A stretch of 64,000 bases of DNA from Gemmatimonas sp. Lineage in GTDB: Bacteria > Gemmatimonadota > Gemmatimonadetes > Gemmatimonadales > Gemmatimonadaceae. Each line of letters opens with the position of its first letter. Position 1 is the stretch's first letter. The DNA lies in the NCBI GenBank assembly GCA_023910675.1, contig JAAVWC010000015.1, positions 1 to 64,000 on the forward strand. The letters are read 5' to 3'. Below, piece after piece: positions 35,817-44,088 of this stretch. Below the pieces are notes generated by a model. That model saw only the letters and a list, made by a program, of their open reading frames with translations. It did no database searches and was not told the DNA's origin. The translations under genes were made by a program, and so were the position numbers.

Positions 35817-37613
35817 ATGCACCCAGAGACCGCCCTCCTCGTCACACTGGCCGGCGCCTTCGGCGTCGCGTTCGTGTTCGGTCTGATCGCCGCGAAGCTG
35901 CGCATGCCGCCACTCGTGGGCTATTTGCTCGCCGGCATGACACTCGGCCCCCATTCACCGGGGTTCGTCGCCGACGTGGAACTGGCGGGCCAGTTGGCCG
36001 ACATCGGCGTCATTCTGCTCATGTTCGGCGTAGGGCTGCATTTCTCCCCGGGCGATCTCATGAAGGTGCGGCGCATCGCGCTTCCCGGTGCGTTGCTGCA
36101 GATGCTCGTCGCCCTCGCGCTGGGCACGTCGCTCGCGCGCTCGTGGGGATGGGCGGCGGGCGGTGCCATCGTCTTCGGACTGTCGTTGTCGGTGGCCTCG
36201 ACCGTCGTGGTGCTACGCGTGCTCGAAGACCGCAATCTCCTCGACTCGGTCGACGGCCGTATTGCGGTGGGGTGGCTGGTCGTCGAAGACCTGTTTGTCG
36301 TGATTGCGCTGGTGCTGCTGCCGGCGGTGCTCGAAGCGGTGGGTGGTAGCGCCAGCGGCGGGGCATCGCATGGCATCGCCCTCGCGCAGGTCGTCGCCAT
36401 GACGGTCATCAAGGTGGCCGCCTTCATTCTGCTCATGGCGGCTGTTGGCCGCCGCGCGGTGCCGTGGCTGCTTACGCATGTCGCGCGCACCGGGTCACGT
36501 GAGCTCTTTACGCTGGCGGTCCTGGCGGTGGCGGTGGGCGTCGCGGTGGGCGCGGCGGCGTTGTTCGGGGTCTCGTTCGCCCTTGGGGCATTCGTGGCCG
36601 GCGTCGTCATCAGCGAGTCCGACCTGAGCTATCGCGCGGGTGCCGACGCGCTCCCCATGCAGGATGCCTTTGCGGTCATCTTCTTCGTGTCGGCGGGGAT
36701 GCTCTTCGACCCGCAGGTGTTGCTGCAGCAGCCGCTCAAAGTCGCCGCCACGGTCGGGGTGATTCTGCTGGGTAACACCGTCGTGTCGACGATCCTCATG
36801 GTGCTGTTGCGCCATCCGCTCGGCGCCTCACTACGACTGGGCGCGAGCCTCGGACAGATCGGCGAGTTTTCGTTCATGCTGGCGGCGCTCGGCGTCAACC
36901 TCGGCGTACTCAGCGACGAAGGGCGCAGCCTCATTCTGGTCGGCGCGTTGTGCACCATTGTGCTCAATCCGTTCCTGTTCTGGGTGGTGAGCAAGATCGA
37001 CAGCGGGCTGTCGCGCTTTCCCACGCTGCTCGATCGCCTGGAACGACAGAAGGCGCCTCGTCTGGTGACGACCGACCTCTGGATGGCCACGCCGGCGAAT
37101 CACGCCATACTCATTGGCTACGGGCGCGTGGGGCGCACCATCGGTGAAGCCTTTCAGCGCATTGGCGAACCGTTCATTGCCATCGATCAGGACCGCCGGG
37201 TGGTCGATGCCATGCGGACATTGGGCGTGACGGCGGTGTACGGCGACGCCACGCGCCCCGGTATTCTCGAGCATGCGCGTCCCGAGTTTGCCCGCTTGCT
37301 GGTGATTGCGTCCCCCGATCCGTATCACGCCCGCCACATCATCGAGTTGGCACGAGCGAAGAACGCCGACATCGACATCATCGTGCGTACACACGCCGAC
37401 ACCGAACAGGAGTTCTTCGAGCAGCTTGGTGTGAGCAAGGCACTCATGGGCGAGCGTGAACTCGCGTTCGGCATGGCGTATCATAGCCTGCGGTCCGTCG
37501 GCTGTGACGACGATCGTGCGGACGATGTGATTCAACAGCTGCGCGGCGGTGGACGCATGCACACGCGCGAGTTCACGTCGATGATGCTGCCAACCGCGAC
37601 ACCGCCGCGCTAA
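35817..37613 (+). CDS. CPA2 monovalent cation:proton antiporter with RCK domain (YbaL/KefB type)
   Basis: 598 residues. Twelve to thirteen transmembrane helices fill residues 1-400, with the CPA2 hallmarks PPLVGYLLAGMTLGPH, GWLVVEDLFVV (ion-binding Glu-Asp pair) and ASLGQIGEFSFMLA. A TrkA-N/RCK nucleotide-binding domain starts at about residue 426 (HAILIGYGRVGRTIGEAF) with the second motif VYGDATRPGILEHA. There is no TrkA-C domain. The RCK domain should gate potassium/proton exchange by binding NAD(H) or a nucleotide. The stop codon overlaps that of the convergent phoD-like gene (TAA 37611-37613 against TAG on the other strand). Confidence 0.9.
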   Translation: MHPETALLVTLAGAFGVAFVFGLIAAKLRMPPLVGYLLAGMTLGPHSPGFVADVELAGQLADIGVILLMFGVGLHFSPGDLMKVRRIALPGALLQMLVALALGTSLARSWGWAAGGAIVFGLSLSVASTVVVLRVLEDRNLLDSVDGRIAVGWLVVEDLFVVIALVLLPAVLEAVGGSASGGASHGIALAQVVAMTVIKVAAFILLMAAVGRRAVPWLLTHVARTGSRELFTLAVLAVAVGVAVGAAALFGVSFALGAFVAGVVISESDLSYRAGADALPMQDAFAVIFFVSAGMLFDPQVLLQQPLKVAATVGVILLGNTVVSTILMVLLRHPLGASLRLGASLGQIGEFSFMLAALGVNLGVLSDEGRSLILVGALCTIVLNPFLFWVVSKIDSGLSRFPTLLDRLERQKAPRLVTTDLWMATPANHAILIGYGRVGRTIGEAFQRIGEPFIAIDQDRRVVDAMRTLGVTAVYGDATRPGILEHARPEFARLLVIASPDPYHARHIIELARAKNADIDIIVRTHADTEQEFFEQLGVSKALMGERELAFGMAYHSLRSVGCDDDRADDVIQQLRGGGRMHTREFTSMMLPTATPPR

Positions 37614-39148
37614 ACAGCGATGATGCCTGGCTTGCCGTGTGTCACGCGCCACGAACTCGAGGTCGTTACCGGTGCATCCGGTTTCTCCACGAACGCTACG
37701 CTGCGATAATCGGTAGTCCAGCTGTCTGCGTTGACCGTGCACTTGAAGTAGCCACGGCGATTTTCGAACCACTTGAGGTGCGGGTTCTCGCGCTTCATGG
37801 CGTCGAAGCGCTGCACGGTGACCGCCGCACCATCGCCACCCGACGAGATACTCGTGCCCACGAATTCCGCCGCCACCACCGGTTTGTCGGGACGCGAGAA
37901 ATCACTGTGCAGTTCGTTCACCCAACTCGTGTGAATGTCGCCGGTGAGCACCACGGTCCGGTTGGGGGCGCGCTTCGCGACTGCGTTCAGCAGTCGGTCG
38001 CGCGCCACCGGGTAGCCGCTCCACTGATCCATCGACACGCGGACGTCGGCGCCCGGAGCGGCATCATAGGGCGCCATCATGATCTGCTGCGCCAACACCT
38101 GCCAGTGTGAGCGCGACGCGCCAAGTCCATTGGTGAGCCACTGCTCCTGGGCGGCCCCGAGCAAGCCGCGACGGGGGTCGCGCGCGGCATCGCACATGAG
38201 CTGCGTGCCGTCGTTGCACGCCTGATCATCGCGATACTGGCGCGTGTCGAGCACCCAGAAGCGGGCGAGCGCCCCCCAATTGATGCTGCGCGTGATGTTG
38301 AGATCCGCCCACGACTGCGCACGCGGCACCGTCACCGGCTGGTGCTCCCACCAGGCCTGATACGCGGCCGCACGACGAGTACGCATCTGCTCGACGCTTT
38401 CGAACCCGTTCTCGCCAACCAGTCCGGCGTAGTTGTTGTCGACTTCGTGATCGTCCCACGTGACGACCCACGGACACCGCGCGTGCGCGGCCTGCAAATG
38501 CGGATCGGTCTTGTATTGCGCGTAGCGGCGGCGGTAATCGTCTACGGTGCGGATTTCGAGACCGGCGTGCGTACGTACCGTGCGCGGGTTACCGGCGTAT
38601 TCGTAGATGTAATCGCCAAGATGCGTCACAAGGTCGATCTCTTCGTGCGCGAGGTGGCCGAGGGCGGTGAAGAGTCCCTGCTCCCAGTGCTGGCAGGACG
38701 CCACGCCGAGCGAGAGCGGCGTGAGCGAGCCCTCGGCGGGCGCGGTCCGGAAGCGTCCCACGTTGCTGGTGGCTCCGCCGGACTGAAAACGATAGAAGTA
38801 CCAGCGATCGGCGGGGAGGCCGTCGAGATTGACATGCACGCTGTACGACAGCTCCGGTGCCGCAGTGGCGGTGCCCTTTTTCACGATCTTGGTGAAGCCT
38901 TCGTCGTCGGCCACTTCCCAGGTGACGGTCGTGCGTAACCCGTCCATTCCCCCTTCGGGTTCGAGGGGCCGTGGGGCGAGGCGCGTCCACAGTACGCCGC
39001 CGGAAGCGGTGGGATCGCCCGAGGCGACCCCCAACTGGAACGGGTCGTCGGCAAAGCGGGGGCGGCTGGTCACGCGCCACACGTTGGGGACGACGGCGCA
39101 GAGCGCGGCGTAGCGGGCGAGGTCGGAAACGAAGAGTCGACGGTCCAT
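37610..39148 (-). CDS. phoD: Alkaline phosphatase D family protein (PhoD)
   Basis: 512 residues from ATG 39148. The N-terminus (DRRLFVSDLARYAALCA) is a weak signal with two arginines, compatible with Tat export. An N-terminal PhoD beta domain (about 35-135, FQLGVASGDPTASGGVLWTRL) precedes the calcineurin-like phosphatase: LGVASCQ, THLGDYIYEYAG, VTWDDHEVDNNY, the long insertion with Cys pairs, and LTGDIHTSWVNEL supply the Fe/Ca ligands. The enzyme should be a secreted phosphodiesterase/phosphomonoesterase induced by phosphate limitation. With the PafA-like and NPP genes it is the third secreted phosphatase in the window. Confidence 0.9.
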   Translation of the reverse strand: MDRRLFVSDLARYAALCAVVPNVWRVTSRPRFADDPFQLGVASGDPTASGGVLWTRLAPRPLEPEGGMDGLRTTVTWEVADDEGFTKIVKKGTATAAPELSYSVHVNLDGLPADRWYFYRFQSGGATSNVGRFRTAPAEGSLTPLSLGVASCQHWEQGLFTALGHLAHEEIDLVTHLGDYIYEYAGNPRTVRTHAGLEIRTVDDYRRRYAQYKTDPHLQAAHARCPWVVTWDDHEVDNNYAGLVGENGFESVEQMRTRRAAAYQAWWEHQPVTVPRAQSWADLNITRSINWGALARFWVLDTRQYRDDQACNDGTQLMCDAARDPRRGLLGAAQEQWLTNGLGASRSHWQVLAQQIMMAPYDAAPGADVRVSMDQWSGYPVARDRLLNAVAKRAPNRTVVLTGDIHTSWVNELHSDFSRPDKPVVAAEFVGTSISSGGDGAAVTVQRFDAMKRENPHLKWFENRRGYFKCTVNADSWTTDYRSVAFVEKPDAPVTTSSSWRVTHGKPGIIAV

Positions 39149-39240
39149 GCCATAGCCTACCGCTCCCCGACGAAAACGCGAGCGGCATCACCCCCGAAAA
39201 ATGGCGAAAACCAAAATCTGTACCGACGCGTTACCTCCCC

Positions 39241-40419
39241 ATGACAACACCCATGACGTCCTCCCGCGCCGGCTTCGGCGCTCTGACCTACGCGCGGTCA
39301 CGACTGTATCTCGGCATCTCCGGCGTGGGCACCGCCGTGCTCGTTGCCGGCTGCCTGCTGGTGTTCGATATTCCCTCGGCGGGTTTCCCGACCACCACCG
39401 AGACAGCGGTTGCACGCTCCATGTTCGCGGTGGGGCTGTTCTTTCTGTTGGTGTTCGGCCTGTTCTTTCTGTTCGATTTGGTAGGCGGGGCGTGGGTCGT
39501 TCGGCGCCGCGATAATGCCCCCAGCTGGTTCGGAACTTGGGTTCGGGGCGTAGCGGTCCAGTGGGTCGTGTGGATGCTGACGGGGACCGCGCTCATGGTC
39601 GCGGCGCGCAGCGGCGGTGTGCTGGCCGCAGTGATGGTGTTCGTGGGCGTGCAGTTCGTGCTGGCGCAGCTTCGGGGGCCGCTGGCGCGTGTCATTGCCC
39701 GCCTGGAACGCGTCCCGATGCCGCCGGTGGTGGCCCAAGCGGCGGAAAGGGCCGGCATTCCGGTGGCGCGGGTGCAGGTGCTGGATACGGCCGACGAGGG
39801 GTTCGTTGGCGGGTGGAGCGGGGTGCTGCCGGGCACGCTCGTGGTGCCGTGTCGCTGGGCTATGCTCCCCGTCGACGTTCTTTCGGCACAGCTGGCGCGT
39901 CGGCAGTTGATTGCCGCCAGCGGCGCACATACGCGCGGCGTCGTGGGCGCCGTGGCCTGGAACACGGCGGGGTTCGGGGTGGTGCTGCTCGCCACCGCCG
40001 CCACTCCCGCCACGGCCGCCGGCTTGGTCACGATCATGGCGGGGATGACGCTATGGGCCTTCGTGGGCGTGCTCGTGCTTCCCACGGCATCTCGCGCGGC
40101 GGTGTATGCCGCCGATTGCAGCACCGCCGCCGTGCACGGCGTCGCTCACGTACGCACCGGTATCGAACTGCTCGACAAGTGGCAGGACGACGAACCCACG
40201 CGCGCGCTGCATGTCGAGCGCATTTTTCATCCGGTCCCGTCGCGCGCCAACCGTATCGCGCGGCTGGCGACTCCCTCGGCACCGCTTGGTGCCGTGCACG
40301 CGCATCATCTGGCCCGGCACGTCCTGTGGTTGGGCTGGGGAGCGCTCACACCGCTCTCACGCGCGGTGCACTGCAATGTGGGACGCCCCGCGCTGTGGGC
40401 GATGTTGCCGGGAGACTGA
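39241..40419 (+). CDS. Membrane protein resembling M48 peptidases but without HExxH
   Basis: 392 residues from ATG 39241 (39253 is an alternative). Four clear transmembrane helices in the first 150 residues and two more near residues 240-290. The segment VLDTADEGFVGGWSGVLPGTLVVPCRWAMLP, given here only as a pattern, resembles the substrate strand before the zinc site of M48 membrane peptidases, but where HELGH is expected the protein reads RRQLIAAS, so the zinc site is missing. I infer a catalytically dead M48 relative; this rests on layout and could be wrong. It is followed by the 14-bp tandem repeats and a methyltransferase gene on the same strand. Confidence 0.45.
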   Translation: MTTPMTSSRAGFGALTYARSRLYLGISGVGTAVLVAGCLLVFDIPSAGFPTTTETAVARSMFAVGLFFLLVFGLFFLFDLVGGAWVVRRRDNAPSWFGTWVRGVAVQWVVWMLTGTALMVAARSGGVLAAVMVFVGVQFVLAQLRGPLARVIARLERVPMPPVVAQAAERAGIPVARVQVLDTADEGFVGGWSGVLPGTLVVPCRWAMLPVDVLSAQLARRQLIAASGAHTRGVVGAVAWNTAGFGVVLLATAATPATAAGLVTIMAGMTLWAFVGVLVLPTASRAAVYAADCSTAAVHGVAHVRTGIELLDKWQDDEPTRALHVERIFHPVPSRANRIARLATPSAPLGAVHAHHLARHVLWLGWGALTPLSRAVHCNVGRPALWAMLPGD

Positions 40420-40436
40420 CGCGGTACATTCACCGG

Positions 40437-40492
40437 CATGACGAACGACGCATGACGAACGACGCATGACGCACGACGCATGACGCACGATG
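40437..40492 (+). repeat. Four tandem 14-bp repeats forming a chain of mini-ORFs
   Basis: Units CATGACGAACGACG (twice), CATGACGCACGACG and CATGACGCACGATG at 40437, 40451, 40465 and 40479. Each contains an ATG. The first three ATGs (40438, 40452, 40466) start five-codon ORFs (MTNDA, MTNDA, MTHDA) whose TGA overlaps the next unit's ATG as ATGA. The fourth ATG (40480) opens the methyltransferase gene because its unit lacks the stop. Confidence 0.92.
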
Positions 40493-40962
40493 CTCAGCCG
40501 GACCTCGGCCCTGCGGTGAAATTCCCGCCACCGGCCCTCTTTGTGGCCGGGTTGGGCGCGGGGGTCTTGATCGACCGGGTCATTCCCGCCGGCTGGGTGC
40601 CGTCGGGGCACCGCCTCTGGGAAGTGCTTGGCGTCGCGCTCGGCGTCGTAGGGCTGGCGGTGGTATACACCGGAATCATTTCGTTTCGCCGGCACCGCAC
40701 GGCGGTGTATCCAAACCGTTCCGCGTCGACGCTGGTGGCGAGCGGCGTGTATGCGCACACGCGCAATCCCATGTACGTGGGCATGACCACGTTTTACGTG
40801 GGCGGTGTGTTGCTGTTGCACTCGGTCGGTGCGCTGCTGCTCCTCCCGATCGTACTGCGTCTGCTGTTCGTGTACGTCGTGCAACGCGAGGAAGCGCATT
40901 TGCGCACCGCCTTTCCGGTGGAGTACGCGCGCTATTGCGCGACGGTGCGCCGGTGGTTGTGA
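40480..40962 (+). CDS. Isoprenylcysteine/phospholipid methyltransferase-like membrane protein
   Basis: 160 residues from ATG 40480, the fourth copy of a 14-bp repeat, so the first five residues (MTHDA) are repeat-encoded. Four transmembrane helices. The C-terminal part has the ICMT/PEMT SAM-binding pattern: GVYAHTRNPMYVGM, then QREEAHLRTAFPVEYARYCATVRRWL (quoted here as two overlapping parts: REEAHLRTAFP and EYARYC). Such proteins methylate lipids or small hydrophobic molecules at the membrane. Substrate unknown. Translation may depend on reinitiation through the preceding mini-ORF chain. Confidence 0.85.
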   Translation: MTHDAQPDLGPAVKFPPPALFVAGLGAGVLIDRVIPAGWVPSGHRLWEVLGVALGVVGLAVVYTGIISFRRHRTAVYPNRSASTLVASGVYAHTRNPMYVGMTTFYVGGVLLLHSVGALLLLPIVLRLLFVYVVQREEAHLRTAFPVEYARYCATVRRWL

Positions 40963-41195
40963 TGTTCCCGTTGCTCGAATGCACGCACACTGTCTCAGTA
41001 CTGAACCAAGTGAACGCGAACCGCAGGTCAGTCCGCGTTTAGACGACAGTCTTGCGCTTGCTCGCGGGTTGAGACGCGACAGATTTCCGGGTTCACCAGA
41101 AAGGAACCGCGCAGGGGGGAGAAGAGTACGTCAATGTGTACTGACACATGAGGTCGTTGTTGTTGCGCAGGTCGTGTATCCTTTAGCCCTTGCCC

Positions 41196-42050
41196 GTGAC
41201 TGCTCGCGTCGTTCCTGTTTCCGTCGTGATCCCCACGCTCAACGAAGCAGACCGCCTTCCGGCGTGTCTCGCATCGGTCATGTGGGCCGACGACGTCATC
41301 GTCGCCGATGCCGGATCGACGGACAACACCATCGAGATTGCGCGTCGCTTTGGGGCGCGGGTCATCGAAGCGTGCGGCCCTACCATCGGTGCGCAGAAGA
41401 ACGCGGGCATCGATGTGGCGCGTCATCCGTGGATTCTCTCCATCGACGCCGACGAGCGGGTCACCCCCGAGTTGCAGGCGGCCATCACGAAGGCCGTCGA
41501 GGCGCCTGCGGCGGCGGCGTACCGCGTGCACCTGCGCAACCGGTATTTGGGGGCGTCCTTCGATCGCGGTGGATGGGCGCGTGACTATCATGTGCGACTC
41601 TTTCCCAGCGTCCATCGCTGGACGACGCACAAGGTGCATGAGCGCCTCGACGTCGATGGTCCGGTCGCCACGCTCGCTGGCCGGCTCGAGCACGAGTCGT
41701 ATCGTGACCTCGCCCATCAGCTGGAGAAGGCGGTCCGCTATTCGGTGTGGGGCGCCGAAGATCTCCGTCATCGCGGCAAGCGGGTGCGCGCGTCGCAACT
41801 GCTACTCAACCCGCTATGGCGCTTCGTCAAGACGTACCTGCTCGAAGGCATGTGGCGCGAAGGGTGGCGTGGCTTCGTCTTCTGCATGGTGCACGCGTGG
41901 TGTGCCTTCAGCAAATACGCGCTGCTTTGGGATGGCCAACGCAAGGCCTGCGCCATTTCGTACGCGCACAGCGGGGCCTCACACAAAGCCGCCGATGCGG
42001 CCGCCGTCGTCGACCTCGCCGAGGACCCGCCTTTCGTACAGCGGGCATAG
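41196..42050 (+). CDS. Family 2 glycosyltransferase, WaaE/KdtX-like
   Basis: 284 residues from GTG 41196 (TTG 41190 in frame is possible). The GT-A core starts with VSVVIPTLNEADRLPACL, followed by DDVIVADAGSTDNT and the metal-binding SIDADERV. The C-terminal region (FVKTYLLEGMWREGWRGFVF) is an amphipathic membrane-associated segment typical of lipopolysaccharide inner-core beta-1,4-glucosyltransferases. It should add a sugar to a lipid-linked glycan at the inner membrane. The next gene, a polysaccharide deacetylase, starts seven bases downstream. The 233-bp gap before it contains no recognised gene. Confidence 0.85.
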   Translation: MTARVVPVSVVIPTLNEADRLPACLASVMWADDVIVADAGSTDNTIEIARRFGARVIEACGPTIGAQKNAGIDVARHPWILSIDADERVTPELQAAITKAVEAPAAAAYRVHLRNRYLGASFDRGGWARDYHVRLFPSVHRWTTHKVHERLDVDGPVATLAGRLEHESYRDLAHQLEKAVRYSVWGAEDLRHRGKRVRASQLLLNPLWRFVKTYLLEGMWREGWRGFVFCMVHAWCAFSKYALLWDGQRKACAISYAHSGASHKAADAAAVVDLAEDPPFVQRA

Positions 42051-42056
42051 GGGCGC

Positions 42057-42776
42057 ATGCGCGTCCCCATTCTCTGTTATCACCGCATCGAAACGCCGTC
42101 GGCGGGCGCGGCCGATGACACGAACTTCGTAACGCCTGCACTCTTCGCCGGCCATCTGGCGAGCCTGCATGGCGCGGGGTTTACGGGCGTGACCGTGCGC
42201 GACCTGCTGGCGTGGCAACGTGGCGAACGACTGCTCCCGGCCAAGCCCATTGCCATCACCTTCGACGACGCGTACGCCAGTGTGGTGACGCACGCCGTGC
42301 CCGCGCTCGATGTGTACGGGTGGCCATGCTCGGTGTTTGCCGTGTCCGGCTATGTGGGCGGCCGCAACGTCTGGGATCCGAACGCGCCGCCGGCCACACT
42401 GCTCGACGCGACCGCGCTGCGCGGTCTCCTTGCCGCTGGCCACGACATCGGCGCGCACACCCGGCACCACCGTCGTGTACGCGGACTCAATGAGACGGAC
42501 GCGATGGAAGAGTTGTCCGGTGCCAAGCACGATCTGGAGCAGTTGCTTGGCGTCGCGTGCGACAGCGTGGCGTTCCCGTATGGCTCGCACGATCCGGACA
42601 CGCTCGCGCGTGTGCAGCGGGCGGGGTACCGCGGCGCGCTTACGCTCAAGCGCTGGGCCAATGGCGCGCGGACCAATCCCTTTCGATTGGGACGCATGAG
42701 CGTGGGCGGCCCACTGCCGCCGTGGGGGCTGCGCACCAAGCTTACCAAGATGTTCCTTACCCCGTCGTTTTCCTGA
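42057..42776 (+). CDS. Polysaccharide deacetylase (CE4/NodB) family protein
   Basis: 239 residues. NodB motifs: ITFDDAYASV (motif 1 with metal Asp-Asp), HDIGAHTRHHRRV (motif 2 with metal His residues) and FPYGSHDPDTL (motif 3). No signal peptide, as in cytoplasmic or membrane-peripheral CE4 enzymes of envelope glycan loci. It should remove N- or O-acetyl groups from a sugar polymer or lipid-linked sugar. It sits between the glycosyltransferase and a methyltransferase, forming a short glycan-modification operon. Confidence 0.87.
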   Translation: MRVPILCYHRIETPSAGAADDTNFVTPALFAGHLASLHGAGFTGVTVRDLLAWQRGERLLPAKPIAITFDDAYASVVTHAVPALDVYGWPCSVFAVSGYVGGRNVWDPNAPPATLLDATALRGLLAAGHDIGAHTRHHRRVRGLNETDAMEELSGAKHDLEQLLGVACDSVAFPYGSHDPDTLARVQRAGYRGALTLKRWANGARTNPFRLGRMSVGGPLPPWGLRTKLTKMFLTPSFS

Positions 42777-42807
42777 CGTACCATCCTTCTTCTGACGAAG
42801 CCGTCCC

Positions 42808-43479
42808 ATGAGTGAACAGCACCCCACCGATACGCCGGCCATCGGCGCCGATACTTCTGCGTTGCCGCTCACGGCCCGCCTCGCGCGCGGTGTCCGCAAG
42901 GCGCTTGGCGTCGACCGCGAGAGCCGCTGGAATCGCGAGTACACCGAAGGGGGCTGGGACTGGTTGCGCAACCTCGACGAACTGGCGCACCACTGCGTGT
43001 TGGCCGGCTACGTCAGCTATCTCAAGCCGGGTGGCAGCGTGCTCGACGTCGGCTGCGGCGAGGGTGTCTTTCAGGAGCAGCTGCGCGGCGCCGCAGGCCG
43101 GTATCTTGGCGTGGACTTCGAAGCACCCATTCAGAAGGCGGCCCACAAGAACAACGCAGACACGCGCTTCGTGGTCGGCGACATGAATGAGTTCACCACG
43201 ACGGAACGCTTCGATGTCATCGTCTTCAACGAAAGCATCTACTATCTGCACGAGACGCAGAAGGGATTGCAGCGCTACGAGCAGTTCCTCACCCCCGACG
43301 GGGTGGTGTTGATCTCCATGCACGGCAAGGAGCGCAACGATGCCATCTGGGCCGAGGTGCACGCGCGCTACACGGCGCTCGATGAAGTCACGATGGTGAA
43401 CAAGCGGGGCGTGAAATGGACCGCCAAGGCGCTCGTGCCTCCCAACGGGCAGTTCACGCTGCCGCAGCAGGCGCCATGA
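42808..43479 (+). CDS. Class I SAM-dependent methyltransferase
   Basis: 223 residues from ATG 42808. Motif I is VLDVGCGEGVFQEQL, the acidic residue of motif II is in YLGVDFE, motif III is FVVGDMNEF and motif IV is FDVIVFNESIYYL. This is the UbiG/type-11 arrangement. Context with a glycosyltransferase and CE4 deacetylase suggests it methylates an envelope sugar or lipid; the substrate is unproven. The 3' end overlaps the convergent PYP-like gene by 26 bases. Confidence 0.85.
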   Translation: MSEQHPTDTPAIGADTSALPLTARLARGVRKALGVDRESRWNREYTEGGWDWLRNLDELAHHCVLAGYVSYLKPGGSVLDVGCGEGVFQEQLRGAAGRYLGVDFEAPIQKAAHKNNADTRFVVGDMNEFTTTERFDVIVFNESIYYLHETQKGLQRYEQFLTPDGVVLISMHGKERNDAIWAEVHARYTALDEVTMVNKRGVKWTAKALVPPNGQFTLPQQAP

Positions 43480-43861
43480 GCGGTGAGCCATCGGGCTTGG
43501 CCACGAACACCCAGACCGACTTCGAGCGCACCGAGTAGTACATGCGCAGCAGCACCCGTCGCGGCGACGGGGCGCAGGTGAACGTGAACGCGAACGTCGC
43601 GTCCAGCTTTTCGTCGCGCACGCCCTCCTCAAATCGGCCGAAGAAGGCCGGAATCCGCGCCCCGGGGCACACGTCCTGGAAGAAGTCCTGGCCCAACGGG
43701 CGCGGGATGCCGCCAGCCTGTTCGCGTTCCGTGCGGTTGTAGCTCAGCACCACGCCGTTGGGATCGAGTTGAATGACGCCGTAGGGGATAGCATCGAGTT
43801 CCTCGACCGTCAGGCGGTCGAGGAATGGCGCGAGAATACGAGTGGTGGTATCGAGGGGCAT
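43454..43861 (-). CDS. Photoactive-yellow-protein-like PAS domain protein with displaced cysteine
   Basis: 135 residues from ATG 43861 (GTG 43882 is possible). The whole protein aligns with photoactive yellow protein: PYGVIQLDPNGVVLSYN (PYP FGAIQLDGDGNILQYN), FFQDVCPGARIPAFFGRF (PYP FFKDVAPCTDSPEFYGKF), and SVWVFV at the end. Tyr41 and Glu45 match PYP Tyr42 and Glu46, which hold the chromophore. The chromophore Cys69 position is Gly67, but Cys65 lies two residues earlier. PYP Arg52 and Thr50 are not conserved. It may bind p-coumaric acid through Cys65, or be a PAS sensor that lost the chromophore. No output domain; no ligase or lyase for the chromophore is nearby. Confidence 0.8.
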   Translation of the reverse strand: MPLDTTTRILAPFLDRLTVEELDAIPYGVIQLDPNGVVLSYNRTEREQAGGIPRPLGQDFFQDVCPGARIPAFFGRFEEGVRDEKLDATFAFTFTCAPSPRRVLLRMYYSVRSKSVWVFVAKPDGSPLMAPAAAA

Positions 43862-44088
43862 GGGACCGTGACGCGGGACCACATTCGGTGGGGGACGGCG
43901 TGGTCGACATCGACCGACGAGACGACCTCCAGAAACGAGGGTCGGCCCCTGCCAGATACGACTTTAGGGCTACGGGCACCGAATTCGTCCCTCCGGTGTC
44001 AACCTCGTTGCCCGCAGCGTCACCGCCCCCCACATTCCCGCCTCATGGTACCTGTCTATTCCCGCCTCCTGTCCCCGGTGACCCCCGC

